NCBI RefSeq assembly: GCF_016711335.1 | Contig: NZ_JADJTF010000006.1 | Coordinates: 1 to 35,216, forward strand | Direction of reading: 5' to 3' | Source of the DNA: Thiofilum sp. | GTDB lineage: Bacteria; Pseudomonadota; Gammaproteobacteria; Thiotrichales; Thiotrichaceae | DNA length: 35,216 bases | Shown: positions 1-5,520 of the stretch, one piece after another | Numbering within the stretch: the stretch's first letter is position 1 | Layout: each line of letters opens with the position of its first letter | The notes under the pieces: generated by a model | Database searches by the model: none | What the model saw: the letters and a program-made list of their open reading frames with translations, nothing else | Told to the model about the DNA's origin: nothing | Program-made: the position numbers and the translations under genes

Positions 1-93
1 ACTAATACCCGCCGGAGGGTCGGTGACTAGGCTATCGACCGAGTTGTCAGGCAGGGTTTTTAATACGTCTAAGCAATCGCCGTAGTGTAACAT
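1..93 (-). CDS. DNA methyltransferase, N-terminus only (runs off window)
   Basis: Reading the minus strand from the ATG at 93-91 gives 31 codons without a stop up to the window edge. The peptide begins MLHYGDCLDVLKTLPDNS and then has VDSLVTDPPAGIS, which is the layout of the N-terminus of beta-type DNA N4-cytosine/N6-adenine methyltransferases: a GD(C) start followed by the catalytic DPP[Y/A] motif IV. In this family the enzyme transfers a methyl group from S-adenosylmethionine to an exocyclic amino group, and phages use it to evade restriction. AAGG lies 9 nt before the ATG. It is the only leftward gene and is divergent from 142. The SAM-binding part lies outside the window, so target base and completeness are unknown. 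Confidence 0.75.
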   Translation of the reverse strand, partial: MLHYGDCLDVLKTLPDNSVDSLVTDPPAGIS

Positions 94-141
94 AGTTTTA
101 AACCTTGATCATTAGCCGCTCAATGTGACAACTTAAAATTT

Positions 142-309
142 ATGAAATACCTACTCCTTTCAACCCTTCTTTTATCCGCATGTACTACGCCGCCCAGGGC
201 AGATAATGAACAATATAAATACGCTAACCCTAGCGCTCGAAAAGAATGCCTAAAGTACGACGACGGGACGCTATGCACACAGTATATGCCCAGCGGCAAT
301 GAACGATAA
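142..309 (+). CDS. Small lipoprotein
   Basis: A 55-residue protein with a lipoprotein signal: a Lys near the N-terminus, a Leu-rich core and the lipobox LSAC with the modified Cys at position 14. The mature part of about 42 residues is polar and has two more Cys (36 and 46). The expected fate is lipid attachment in the inner or outer membrane. There is no clear Shine-Dalgarno before the ATG, and only 48 nt separate it from the divergent methyltransferase. Its end overlaps the HTH gene at 299. A phage lipoprotein away from the lysis genes could act in superinfection exclusion, or be an outlying spanin part; neither is shown by sequence. Confidence 0.65.
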   Translation: MKYLLLSTLLLSACTTPPRADNEQYKYANPSARKECLKYDDGTLCTQYMPSGNER

Positions 310-460
310 ATTAAGAAAAAAGATTGAAGAACTAGCACCGGATTATAACAAGTCTGAGATAGCTAGGTTACTAAAGGTAAATATCAACACGGTATCTTGG
401 TACTGTCATAAGTACGGTATTAAATTTAGTCGCAAGCGTTTTAAAACTGTAGAGAGCTAA
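299..460 (+). CDS. Small helix-turn-helix protein
   Basis: A 53-residue protein consisting almost only of a helix-turn-helix: helix KLRKKIEELAPDY, then KSEIARLLKVNINTVSWYC, then a basic tail GIKFSRKRFK. The pattern IARLLKVNxNTV is that of sigma-region-4/resolvase-like HTH units, so DNA binding is likely. The ATG overlaps the lipoprotein stop. The product resembles, over about 45 residues, the peptide encoded just downstream in the -1 frame (codons from 451 into the sigma-like gene): both share IEELA, IA, L, N-NT and GIK-KR. It may be a free regulator or the first half of a two-HTH protein. Confidence 0.65.
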   Translation: MNDKLRKKIEELAPDYNKSEIARLLKVNINTVSWYCHKYGIKFSRKRFKTVES

Positions 461-501
461 TAAAACAGATCGAAGAGCTGGCTCAACACTACACAACTAA
501 G

Positions 502-1125
502 ATGATAGCCGAAAAGCTAGGTATTAATAAAAACACGCTGCATAGTAACATGCGGCTAGCTGGCATTAAACCTATAACAAAAAAGCGCCTACCAAAAGAA
601 AATACTCCCACAATATATGCCGACAAGGTTTTGGAGCTAAGGGACAAGGCCTACAATCATTGTAAAAAGAAGGGCTATGGAGAAGACGCCGACGACTTCG
701 CACAGTGGGCTTGTGAGAAGGCTTTAATGGGTAAGTATACATATAACATGCGTTACTTGTTTATAGATTACTTACGGGAAGTAAAGGGCCGCACAGAATA
801 CGCTGAACTAGGCAGCATAGAGCAGCAAAACAAACTAGCTCATAATTATAGCCGTGACAGAATATCAGGCACAGAAGCGCAAACTGATGACGGCTTTATT
901 GACCTAGCAACGCCCGCTACTCAAGAAAATGAGCCTAGCCCACTTGAGCAAATAAGGTTTAAAGATAAGTTAACTAAGGCATACTTTGTACTAATCACTA
1001 AATATGGTTTTACAAATAGGGAAGTAGCCGAGGTTTTTGGCGTGCATGAGTCTTATATAAGTGCTGTGCTACAAAAAGAGACTGAGCGGCTAAAAGAAGA
1101 GTATAAAAATAAGGGTAAAAAATGA
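502..1125 (+). CDS. Sigma-70-like transcription factor
   Basis: A protein of 207 residues from the first ATG. Residues 1-30 are the end of an HTH (MIAEKLGINKNTLHSNM). Residues about 44-95 look like sigma region 2: DADDFAQWACEKAL followed by NMRYLFIDYLRE, as in ECF sigma factors where the segment binds the beta-prime coiled coil and the -10 element. Residues about 155-197 look like region 4: YGFTNREVAEVFGVHESYIS, an HTH that reads the -35. The region between is acidic and carries no known domain. Codons 445-501 stay open upstream and complete the first HTH, but hold no ATG, GTG or TTG, so the true start is uncertain. It may direct host RNA polymerase to phage promoters; no phage polymerase gene is visible. 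Confidence 0.65.
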   Translation: MIAEKLGINKNTLHSNMRLAGIKPITKKRLPKENTPTIYADKVLELRDKAYNHCKKKGYGEDADDFAQWACEKALMGKYTYNMRYLFIDYLREVKGRTEYAELGSIEQQNKLAHNYSRDRISGTEAQTDDGFIDLATPATQENEPSPLEQIRFKDKLTKAYFVLITKYGFTNREVAEVFGVHESYISAVLQKETERLKEEYKNKGKK

Positions 1126-1259
1126 GTGTAGAACAAAGTATAGCGTTTGATTGCGTAGAGTGTGGTGATGATACAAATACAGAGGGTAATATTTATCAAG
1201 TGTATGGCCCTATGTGTACGCTTTGTATCTGTAACTTAATAAGTAAAGATAAGGAATAA
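1122..1259 (+). CDS. Cys-rich zinc-ribbon microprotein
   Basis: A 45-residue protein whose ATG overlaps the stop of the sigma-like gene (ATGA), so it is probably translated by coupling. It has CVEC at residues 11-14 and CTLC at 32-35, followed by one more Cys at 37; two CxxC knuckles about 20 residues apart fit a single zinc-ribbon fold. Nothing else is recognisable. AAGGAATAAG after its end supplies the ribosome site of the next gene, which also encodes CxxC pairs. Confidence 0.6.
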   Translation: MSVEQSIAFDCVECGDDTNTEGNIYQVYGPMCTLCICNLISKDKE

Positions 1260-1260
1260 G

Positions 1261-1536
1261 ATGAAGAAGCGGGGTGGTAAGCGGGACTGGGGTAAGCCGC
1301 TTGGGAAAACACCAAGGCTTTGTAAGCGTACTTTAGATAAGCTTGAAGTACACACAGATAGTGACGGTAACAGAATTAAGGAATGTCCCGAGTGTTTAGA
1401 GCTAAGTACAAAAGTTAAGAAATGTTTAAAATGTGATAAAACATTTACACCAGCATGTAGGGTGCGGTTTTTATGCGTAAATTGCTACGACCGTAATCAG
1501 CTAAAACACATTGAGTTTTATAAAGTAGGGTATTAA
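1261..1536 (+). CDS. Zinc-binding protein with repeated CxxC motifs
   Basis: A 91-residue, Lys/Arg-rich protein. Cys pairs occur as CPEC, CLKC and CVNC, with single Cys at the start of the basic region and in PACRVRF, enough for two zinc sites. The first 25 residues (KKRGGKRDWGKPLG) are strongly basic, so nucleic-acid binding is plausible. AAGGA lies 5 nt before the ATG. The gene follows 1122-1259 with one base between, and the pair likely forms one transcript with the sigma-like gene. Family not recognised. Confidence 0.6.
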   Translation: MKKRGGKRDWGKPLGKTPRLCKRTLDKLEVHTDSDGNRIKECPECLELSTKVKKCLKCDKTFTPACRVRFLCVNCYDRNQLKHIEFYKVGY

Positions 1537-1546
1537 ATAATACATG

Positions 1547-1575
1547 TTTACTATATTATAATAGTATAGTATAAT
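1547..1575 (+). promoter_or_regulatory. Sigma-70-type promoter, likely leaderless start
   Basis: TTTACT at 1547-1552, a 17-nt spacer and a perfect TATAAT at 1570-1575. Only GCGCGC separates the -10 from the ATG at 1582, so transcription should begin at or next to the start codon. It lies in the only gap in this gene row. Confidence 0.65.
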
Positions 1576-1581
1576 GCGCGC

Positions 1582-1824
1582 ATGTTAAGTTACGATATTA
1601 AAAAGCTATATAAAATGAGCGAAGACGAGATATGGTCTACTGTGTTTGCTGCTTCTTTAGAGGGCCATGCTCATAGTTTGTTTGATGTATTTGGCGTTGA
1701 TGGTGTTTACGCTCTCGTGTCACACCCTGAGTACAATACATTTAGTACACATTTACAGTCGTTTGTTTGGACTAGCATACAGGCAATTGATATTGGCGAT
1801 AAGATACCTACGAGGGCTTTATGA
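1582..1824 (+). CDS. Hypothetical protein (leaderless candidate)
   Basis: An 80-residue protein of unknown function. The sequence alternates hydrophobic and polar residues (DIKKLYKMSEDEIWSTVFAASLEGHAH is the first third) and looks like a soluble helical protein; no motif is recognised. There is no Shine-Dalgarno before the ATG, but a near-consensus promoter ends 6 nt upstream, which fits translation of a leaderless mRNA. Its stop overlaps the next ATG (ATGA), so the following two genes probably share this transcript. Confidence 0.6.
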   Translation: MLSYDIKKLYKMSEDEIWSTVFAASLEGHAHSLFDVFGVDGVYALVSHPEYNTFSTHLQSFVWTSIQAIDIGDKIPTRAL

Positions 1825-2051
1825 TCGAGTTAGAGATTAATGGTTATTACTTTCACGTTAAAAATGCGCTTATCGATGGGGATGGTTACCTAGAGTACGC
1901 GATTGATCATTACTTTGAACCAGGTGAGCACGACACGCCCAGCACTAATAAGGTACCAAAGGATATTATAAACACTCTTGAGTATGTATTAACGAAAGAA
2001 CTAGAAGAGGACCGCAGGGAAGGCATGATGAGGTATAGTAAAGATGACTGA
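1821..2051 (+). CDS. Hypothetical protein
   Basis: A 76-residue acidic protein starting in an ATGA overlap with the preceding gene. It opens with a beta-strand-like stretch (IELEINGYYFHVKNALIDG) and ends in a charged helix (VLTKELEEDRREGMM). It resembles the many small early proteins of phages but no family is recognised. Its last 8 nt overlap the Gp157-family gene, and GATGAGG inside its end may serve as that gene's ribosome site. Confidence 0.6.
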   Translation: MIELEINGYYFHVKNALIDGDGYLEYAIDHYFEPGEHDTPSTNKVPKDIINTLEYVLTKELEEDRREGMMRYSKDD

Positions 2052-2580
2052 CAGAATTGATATGTTAAAAGTATGCCAGATGATTGAGCATAACATAGAG
2101 CTAGGTGTTGAGGTCGGTAGTACCGAGTTAGACTTGCTAGGATTAACCGATGCGCAAGCGGGCGGCATAAAGCATGTGTCAGCTAGGCTACCATACGTAA
2201 AGGAAGCTATCGACCGCCTAGAGGCCTTATCTGCAATGGAAAAAGAACGCGCTAGTCAGTACGTAGCTAGATCGAAGTCATTAGCTAATGCTGCTAAGAG
2301 TATAAAAGACTACTTAAAGTATCAACTAACATTACTTGATATAAATTCAGTGGATAGCGATGGGGTTAGGGTGACCGTTCGTGAAAATCCACCTAGCCTT
2401 AAAATATCTAACGAGGGTGAGATACCTGAGAAGTATTTTAGGCAAGTAGTGGTGAGGGAATTAAATAAGGATGCCCTTAAACGGGACTTACAAGCTGGTG
2501 AGACAATACCAGGGGCTACTATTGAGGTCGGCACACATATCAGGTTTGGCGCAGGTACTCCAGTTACAAAGCTAAAATAA
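2044..2580 (+). CDS. Siphovirus Gp157-family protein
   Basis: A 178-residue protein matching the Gp157 family (PF05565) in layout: a helical/coiled-coil region (about 40-100) with ERASQYVARSKSLANAAKSI, then the C-terminal signature VRVTVRENPPSLKI (about 108-121), IPEKYF (127-132) and AGETIPGA (151-158), ending in a strand GTHIRFG. The length is normal for the family. The family is common in phage early regions near recombination genes and was first annotated in a streptococcal phage as linked to phage resistance; its molecular role is not settled. The next gene is endonuclease-like, which suggests a DNA metabolism context. Confidence 0.85.
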   Translation: MTDRIDMLKVCQMIEHNIELGVEVGSTELDLLGLTDAQAGGIKHVSARLPYVKEAIDRLEALSAMEKERASQYVARSKSLANAAKSIKDYLKYQLTLLDINSVDSDGVRVTVRENPPSLKISNEGEIPEKYFRQVVVRELNKDALKRDLQAGETIPGATIEVGTHIRFGAGTPVTKLK

Positions 2581-2597
2581 CGTGATGCTATGACAGC

Positions 2598-2996
2598 ATG
2601 GCATTTAATAAATATAAGAGCGTTAAGGTCGACCTAGACGGCTATTCCTTTGCATCGAAGCTAGAAGCAGCACTATATCACTTTTTAAAATTACTTGTGC
2701 GTGCTGGTGAGTACAAGGACTTAAAGTGTCAGGTTCAGGTAAGGCTACCTGGCAAGGTTATTTATAAGCCAGACTTTAGTGCTGTGAATACGGCCACTAA
2801 AGAAGTTGAGTACTTTGAGGCTAAGGGCTTTGAAACAGCAACGTGGCGTATTAAACGTATGTTATGGAAGACAAACGGCCCTGGCAAGCTGCACGTATAT
2901 ATGGGCAGTCATAGCAATATTAAGCTTAAGGAAACATTAAACCCGAAGGTTAGCCAAGTTATATGCCCTAATTGTAGCCATGTGATAAGTGCGTAA
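2598..2996 (+). CDS. DUF1064 endonuclease-like protein
   Basis: A 132-residue protein with the DUF1064 pattern: N-terminal KYKSVKVDLDGYSFASKLEA, then YKPDF (about 56-60) and EYFEAKG (71-77). PD at 58-59 followed by ExK at 74-76 is a PD-(D/E)xK nuclease core, so a structure-specific phage endonuclease, possibly a Holliday-junction resolvase, is a fair inference. The C-terminus has CPNC (123-126), half of a zinc knuckle. No good Shine-Dalgarno is visible. The stop codon lies 2 nt before the tRNA. Confidence 0.8.
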   Translation: MAFNKYKSVKVDLDGYSFASKLEAALYHFLKLLVRAGEYKDLKCQVQVRLPGKVIYKPDFSAVNTATKEVEYFEAKGFETATWRIKRMLWKTNGPGKLHVYMGSHSNIKLKETLNPKVSQVICPNCSHVISA

Positions 2997-2998
2997 TG

Positions 2999-3073
2999 CC
3001 TAGGGTAGCTCAATGGTAGAGTGCCTGGCTCATGATCAGGTGGATACAGGTTCGATTCCTGCACCTAGGACCA
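2999..3073 (+). tRNA. tRNA with CAT anticodon (Met, or Ile2)
   Basis: A cloverleaf can be drawn: acceptor CCTAGGG (2999-3005) with ACCTAGG (3063-3069), six pairs plus a G-A mismatch at the base; D arm GCTC/GAGT; anticodon stem CCTGG/TCAGG around loop CTCATGA with anticodon CAT at 3031-3033; T arm CAGG-TTCGATT-CCTG with an A-C mismatch at the fifth pair; discriminator A and an encoded CCA at 3071-3073. The C1-G72 pair argues against an initiator tRNA. CAT may be elongator Met or, if C34 is changed to lysidine, Ile for AUA codons, which this AT-rich phage uses often. Confidence 0.9.
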
Positions 3074-3074
3074 C

Positions 3075-3087
3075 TTAACATTGTTAA
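3075..3087. repeat. 13-bp palindrome, copy 1 (TTAACATTGTTAA)
   Basis: Exact inverted repeat TTAACA-T-TGTTAA, 1 nt after the tRNA CCA end and 37 nt upstream of the promoter at 3124. It probably binds a dimeric regulator; see the related copies at 3433, 5492, 30704, 30930 and 32631. Confidence 0.65.
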
Positions 3088-3123
3088 TGATATATGCCAT
3101 AACAATTTATTATAAATAATTAG

Positions 3124-3152
3124 TTTACAAATATAATCAAGTATACTATAGT
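3124..3152 (+). promoter_or_regulatory. Sigma-70-type promoter for the gene at 3173
   Basis: TTTACA (3124-3129), a 17-nt spacer and TATAGT (3147-3152). The -10 lies inside a perfect 12-bp palindrome ATACTATAGTAT (3143-3154). The word TATAGTAT also occurs just at the -10 of the promoter at 1547, and the -35 boxes are alike. Expected start about 3159, giving a short leader with AGAGG before the ATG. Transcription could run on into the structured region from 3438. Confidence 0.6.
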
Positions 3153-3172
3153 ATGGTTATATAGAGGTATTT

Positions 3173-3436
3173 ATGACTAAAGAATATGATTACATCCCCA
3201 ATATTTTTAATTGCTATGTAAACGGCTCGACTGTGCATCTAAGGGTAAATAAAAAAACAGGTACAGCGGAAGTTTATATTCAAGACTATAATAATGACAC
3301 AGTAAATTGTTTCGAACTATTTAAGTCTAAAGATGCTGCTTTAGACTTTGTTGAATCTTTTAGAAATGACGAACATGAGGATGTGCACGGGCTTTGGTCA
3401 TTGTTAGCTCATTTGCGCATTAAACACATTAATTAA
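3173..3436 (+). CDS. Hypothetical protein
   Basis: An 87-residue protein with a good ribosome site (AGAGG, 6 nt before the ATG) and its own promoter. The first half is beta-like (FNCYVNGSTVHLRVNKKTGTAEVYIQ contains alternating hydrophobics), the second half helical (SKDAALDFVESF). No family recognised. It stands alone between the tRNA and the gene-free structured region, with a 13-bp palindrome on each side, so its expression and that of the downstream RNA may be controlled together. Confidence 0.65.
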   Translation: MTKEYDYIPNIFNCYVNGSTVHLRVNKKTGTAEVYIQDYNNDTVNCFELFKSKDAALDFVESFRNDEHEDVHGLWSLLAHLRIKHIN

Positions 3437-3445
3437 CATTGTTAA
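3433..3445. repeat. 13-bp palindrome, copy 2 (TTAACATTGTTAA)
   Basis: Exact copy overlapping the stop codon of the gene at 3173. Its right half also forms part of the first long helix of the proposed RNA (3438-3450 with 3579-3591), so the same bases may act as DNA site and RNA stem. Confidence 0.65.
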
Positions 3446-3990
3446 GATTAGAGGGAATAAAAAACCCCCAGCTTTATTTGGTTTACAAACTAGGCTGAGG
3501 GTTATACATTCGTTTCTGCAAAGAATAGAAAGTGAGCTGAGCGTAACACTGGCAACACTGTTTCGACAACCACTTTCTTAATCTTAGCAATTAACAAATA
3601 TAAGTAAGCTTGCTTACGAGAGCATACCCTTGGCTTTAACTTAAGGGCGTGTGTGGTGGGGAGATAGACCAACAACCGAACACAAACGAGATAGTGGTGG
3701 CTAGGGTGAGTTCAAAAGCCACAAGAGCAGGGACTTGAGCCGAAAGGCTGTGGATACTGCGCTGTAACCGGGGAGAGATACAGTCTCATACTAAATGAAT
3801 TCCACCAACCGCTAGGACTGTTATCCGATGCGGAATGCCGAAGGGGCCGGGACACTCAGGGGCTAAACCTAAGTACCGACATTCTAGAAGGCAGGCAGTC
3901 GAATGGATTAGAAATAATCTACGTTGGACTTGCTATGCCTTCTAAAGCCGAACTCCTCGAAGCTCTGTATTCGCATTCAAGTTATACACA
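3438..3990 (+). ncRNA. Candidate large structured phage RNA (ROOL/GOLLD-like setting)
   Basis: About 570 nt without a credible gene, more GC-rich than its surroundings. Helices seen by eye: 3438-3450 with 3579-3591 (13 bp, one G-U), closing a three-way junction with 3463-3474/3492-3503 (one mismatch) and 3527-3534/3571-3578 (8 bp). Then hairpin 3604-3617 with a CUUG loop closed by G-C; 3622-3631/3643-3652; 3697-3702/3717-3722; 3730-3735/3782-3787 enclosing AGCC-GAAA-GGCT at 3738-3749; 3833-3837/3880-3884 next to 3885-3893/3936-3944 (9 bp), which encloses GATTA-GAAA-TAATC at 3906-3919. Size, ornate folding, and a tRNA nearby resemble the giant phage RNAs ROOL (about 600 nt) and GOLLD; membership is not shown. 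Both boundaries are estimates: the 3' end lies before the RNase HI ribosome site at 4003. Confidence 0.65.
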
Positions 3991-4014
3991 TGTTGATAGA
4001 TTGAGAGGTTAACG

Positions 4015-4479
4015 ATGAGATACTGGACAGATGGAGCATGCTACCCAAACCCAGGTAATGGTGGATGGGCAGTAGTAGACGAGAATGGTGAAGTCATTGC
4101 ATCTGGATATGAACATGACACTACCAACAATCGAATGGAGTTGATGGCAGTGCTTATGGCTTGTCAGCATTCCCCTAAAGGTGGTTTTGTTTATTCGGAT
4201 AGTAGTTATGCAGTTGACTGTGTGATGAAGTGGTACGTTGGTTGGCTTAAAAATGGAAAGACAGTTGGAAAGAAGAATCTTGACGTAATTGAGAAGTGTT
4301 ATGAGCTGGTTCGTAATAAGTCACTGACTGTGTCTTGGATAAGAAGAGAAACGCATGAGATGAATCAAGTTGCTGACGAGGCTAGTAAGTTCATGGCTCA
4401 ACAGGCTTATGAAGAAAAAAATGGGATTTCATTTCCTGATGATGGTTGGAACATTTATTCCAAGTGGGAGAAGCAATGA
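4015..4479 (+). CDS. rnhA: Ribonuclease HI
   Basis: A 154-residue RNase HI, which cuts the RNA strand of RNA-DNA hybrids, for example primers and R-loops during phage replication. The four catalytic carboxylates are present: D6 in YWTDGACYPNPGNGGWA, E42 in NNRMELMA, D62 in YSDSSYAV and D121 in ADEAS, with the flexible His at 114 (ETHEMNQVAD). It lacks a few residues of the first strand compared with the E. coli enzyme. GAGAGG stands 6 nt before the ATG, and a stop lies in frame at 3997, so this start is firm. It follows the structured region directly and may be transcribed with it. The last bases overlap the next gene (ATGA). Confidence 0.95.
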   Translation: MRYWTDGACYPNPGNGGWAVVDENGEVIASGYEHDTTNNRMELMAVLMACQHSPKGGFVYSDSSYAVDCVMKWYVGWLKNGKTVGKKNLDVIEKCYELVRNKSLTVSWIRRETHEMNQVADEASKFMAQQAYEEKNGISFPDDGWNIYSKWEKQ

Positions 4480-4670
4480 AGCAATTTAAAATAGAGTCAG
4501 TGGTATTGAAAGAGATTAAAACTATTTATGATTTATTTAATGAATTATTAGATTTACCGTTTGAATCTTCATTAGGTCCAAACGAGACACACTTATTTAA
4601 TATCAGTAAAAAAATAGATAAAAAGTTTAATCAACTAATCTTAAAGCTCGAGGGCCAGATTAAAAAATAA
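4476..4670 (+). CDS. Hypothetical protein, helical
   Basis: A 64-residue protein. The ATG overlaps the RNase HI stop, with GGGAGAAG in front; a TTG further upstream is possible but has no such site. The sequence is largely helical (IKTIYDLFNELLDL, ISKKIDKKFNQLILKLEGQIKK) and resembles small phage early proteins; no family is recognised. Coupled translation with RNase HI is likely. Confidence 0.55.
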   Translation: MKQFKIESVVLKEIKTIYDLFNELLDLPFESSLGPNETHLFNISKKIDKKFNQLILKLEGQIKK

Positions 4671-4731
4671 CTAGCTTGGTTTAATTAGGTGGATTGGCTC
4701 ACTACGGATTAAGGATTAAAAGGAGTAGAGT

Positions 4732-5037
4732 ATGCATGAAGGTATGATGTTTTACAGTTGTGAATATTGTAGAGAAACGTTTTCTAAATCAGAAGACCTA
4801 GATGCGCACGTGGTTTCTTCTCCGTGCCGTGATTGTGCTGGCAGTGTATCAACAAAGACTAACCCACACGATATAGTGATGGGCACGTTAACGAAGAGGG
4901 AGTTTATAGCTGCTATGGTCATGCAGGGATATGCCAGCAGAGACCACAATAAAGGTAGAATGATTTGTGACTATACATATGCCAGTAAAGAGGCAGTAGA
5001 ACGAGCAGATGAGCTGATTGAGGAGCTGAATAAATGA
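4732..5037 (+). CDS. Zinc-finger protein with phage C-terminal helix motif
   Basis: A 101-residue protein. The first 40 residues hold a C2H2-like finger (CEYCRETFSKSEDLDAHV) and a second Cys pair (CRDC). The C-terminal half has TKREFIAAMVMQGY and ends in AVERADELIEELNK, a pattern frequent in small phage early proteins (LTxRxYFAAxAMQ ... ADxLIxEL). A strong ribosome site, AAGGAG, lies 6-7 nt before the ATG, in a 61-nt gap in which no clear promoter is seen. Function unknown; the finger suggests nucleic-acid or protein binding. Confidence 0.7.
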   Translation: MHEGMMFYSCEYCRETFSKSEDLDAHVVSSPCRDCAGSVSTKTNPHDIVMGTLTKREFIAAMVMQGYASRDHNKGRMICDYTYASKEAVERADELIEELNK

Positions 5038-5495
5038 GTAATAAATACACCCTACATATTCGTGAGGGGCAGAATTGGGATAAATTCGGAGATTTTTTAA
5101 ATAAAGAATTCTCTGGTTCTGATTTTGAGATAAAACTTTATTCAGATAAAGCTGTGCGGGATATTGGCGACTTTTGTACTATGTACGGTAAGGGCGGACC
5201 GTTTACTTTAGAAGAGATATTCCCAAAGGATAATATTTACATATCTAAAGATTCTATAATGCTACCCATAGAACAAGCTGAAGCGCTTATTAAATCCTTT
5301 CGGGTGCATCTTTCAACGGATAGTATCTATGGAGCTAGGCTACCGTACAACAAATATACCAGCGTTATGCATCCTTACTCTATTGATGACTATACCTTAA
5401 TGCCTAGTATCGTCCCCTACACACAATACAATCCAGTCAAACACAGCATGTGGCATTGGATTAAAAATAAGGTTGCAAAACTTAAAAAATCATAA
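5034..5495 (+). CDS. Hypothetical protein
   Basis: A 153-residue protein starting in an ATGA overlap with the zinc-finger gene. Mixed alpha/beta composition with many aromatic residues (IYGARLPYNKYTSVMHPYSIDD lies in the C-terminal half) and a basic end (WIKNKVAKLKKS). No transmembrane segment or known motif. Its stop codon abuts the third copy of the 13-bp palindrome. Not recognised. Confidence 0.6.
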   Translation: MSNKYTLHIREGQNWDKFGDFLNKEFSGSDFEIKLYSDKAVRDIGDFCTMYGKGGPFTLEEIFPKDNIYISKDSIMLPIEQAEALIKSFRVHLSTDSIYGARLPYNKYTSVMHPYSIDDYTLMPSIVPYTQYNPVKHSMWHWIKNKVAKLKKS

Positions 5496-5504
5496 CATTG
5501 TTAA
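5492..5504. repeat. 13-bp palindrome, copy 3 (one mismatch)
   Basis: ATAACATTGTTAA: twelve of thirteen positions of TTAACANTGTTAA. It overlaps the stop codon at 5493-5495 and lies 16 nt before the preferred start of the next gene, a usual place for an operator. Confidence 0.5.
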
Positions 5505-5520
5505 TAAAAGAACGGTGTTT

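Noticed and set aside
120..338. Minus-strand frame over the lipoprotein gene
   Set aside because: It covers two plausible rightward genes (lipobox protein and HTH) and has no protein features.
3463..3503. Hairpin AACCCC...GGGGTT-like at the start of the region as a terminator
   Set aside because: On the plus strand no T tract follows. On the minus strand it has one, but no leftward gene is present to be ended. I treat it as an arm of the RNA.
3438..3990. Group I intron, tmRNA or RNase P RNA as an explanation of the structured region
   Set aside because: GAAA loops and a CCTAAG word at 3868 recall group I intron tetraloop receptors, but the TATGG half is absent, no clear P3-P7 core is seen and the flanking genes are complete with own starts. 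The conserved tmRNA ends and RNase P core words are absent.
4446..4475. TTG-started extension of the gene at 4476
   Set aside because: The ATG at 4476 has a ribosome site and an ATGA overlap; the TTG has neither.
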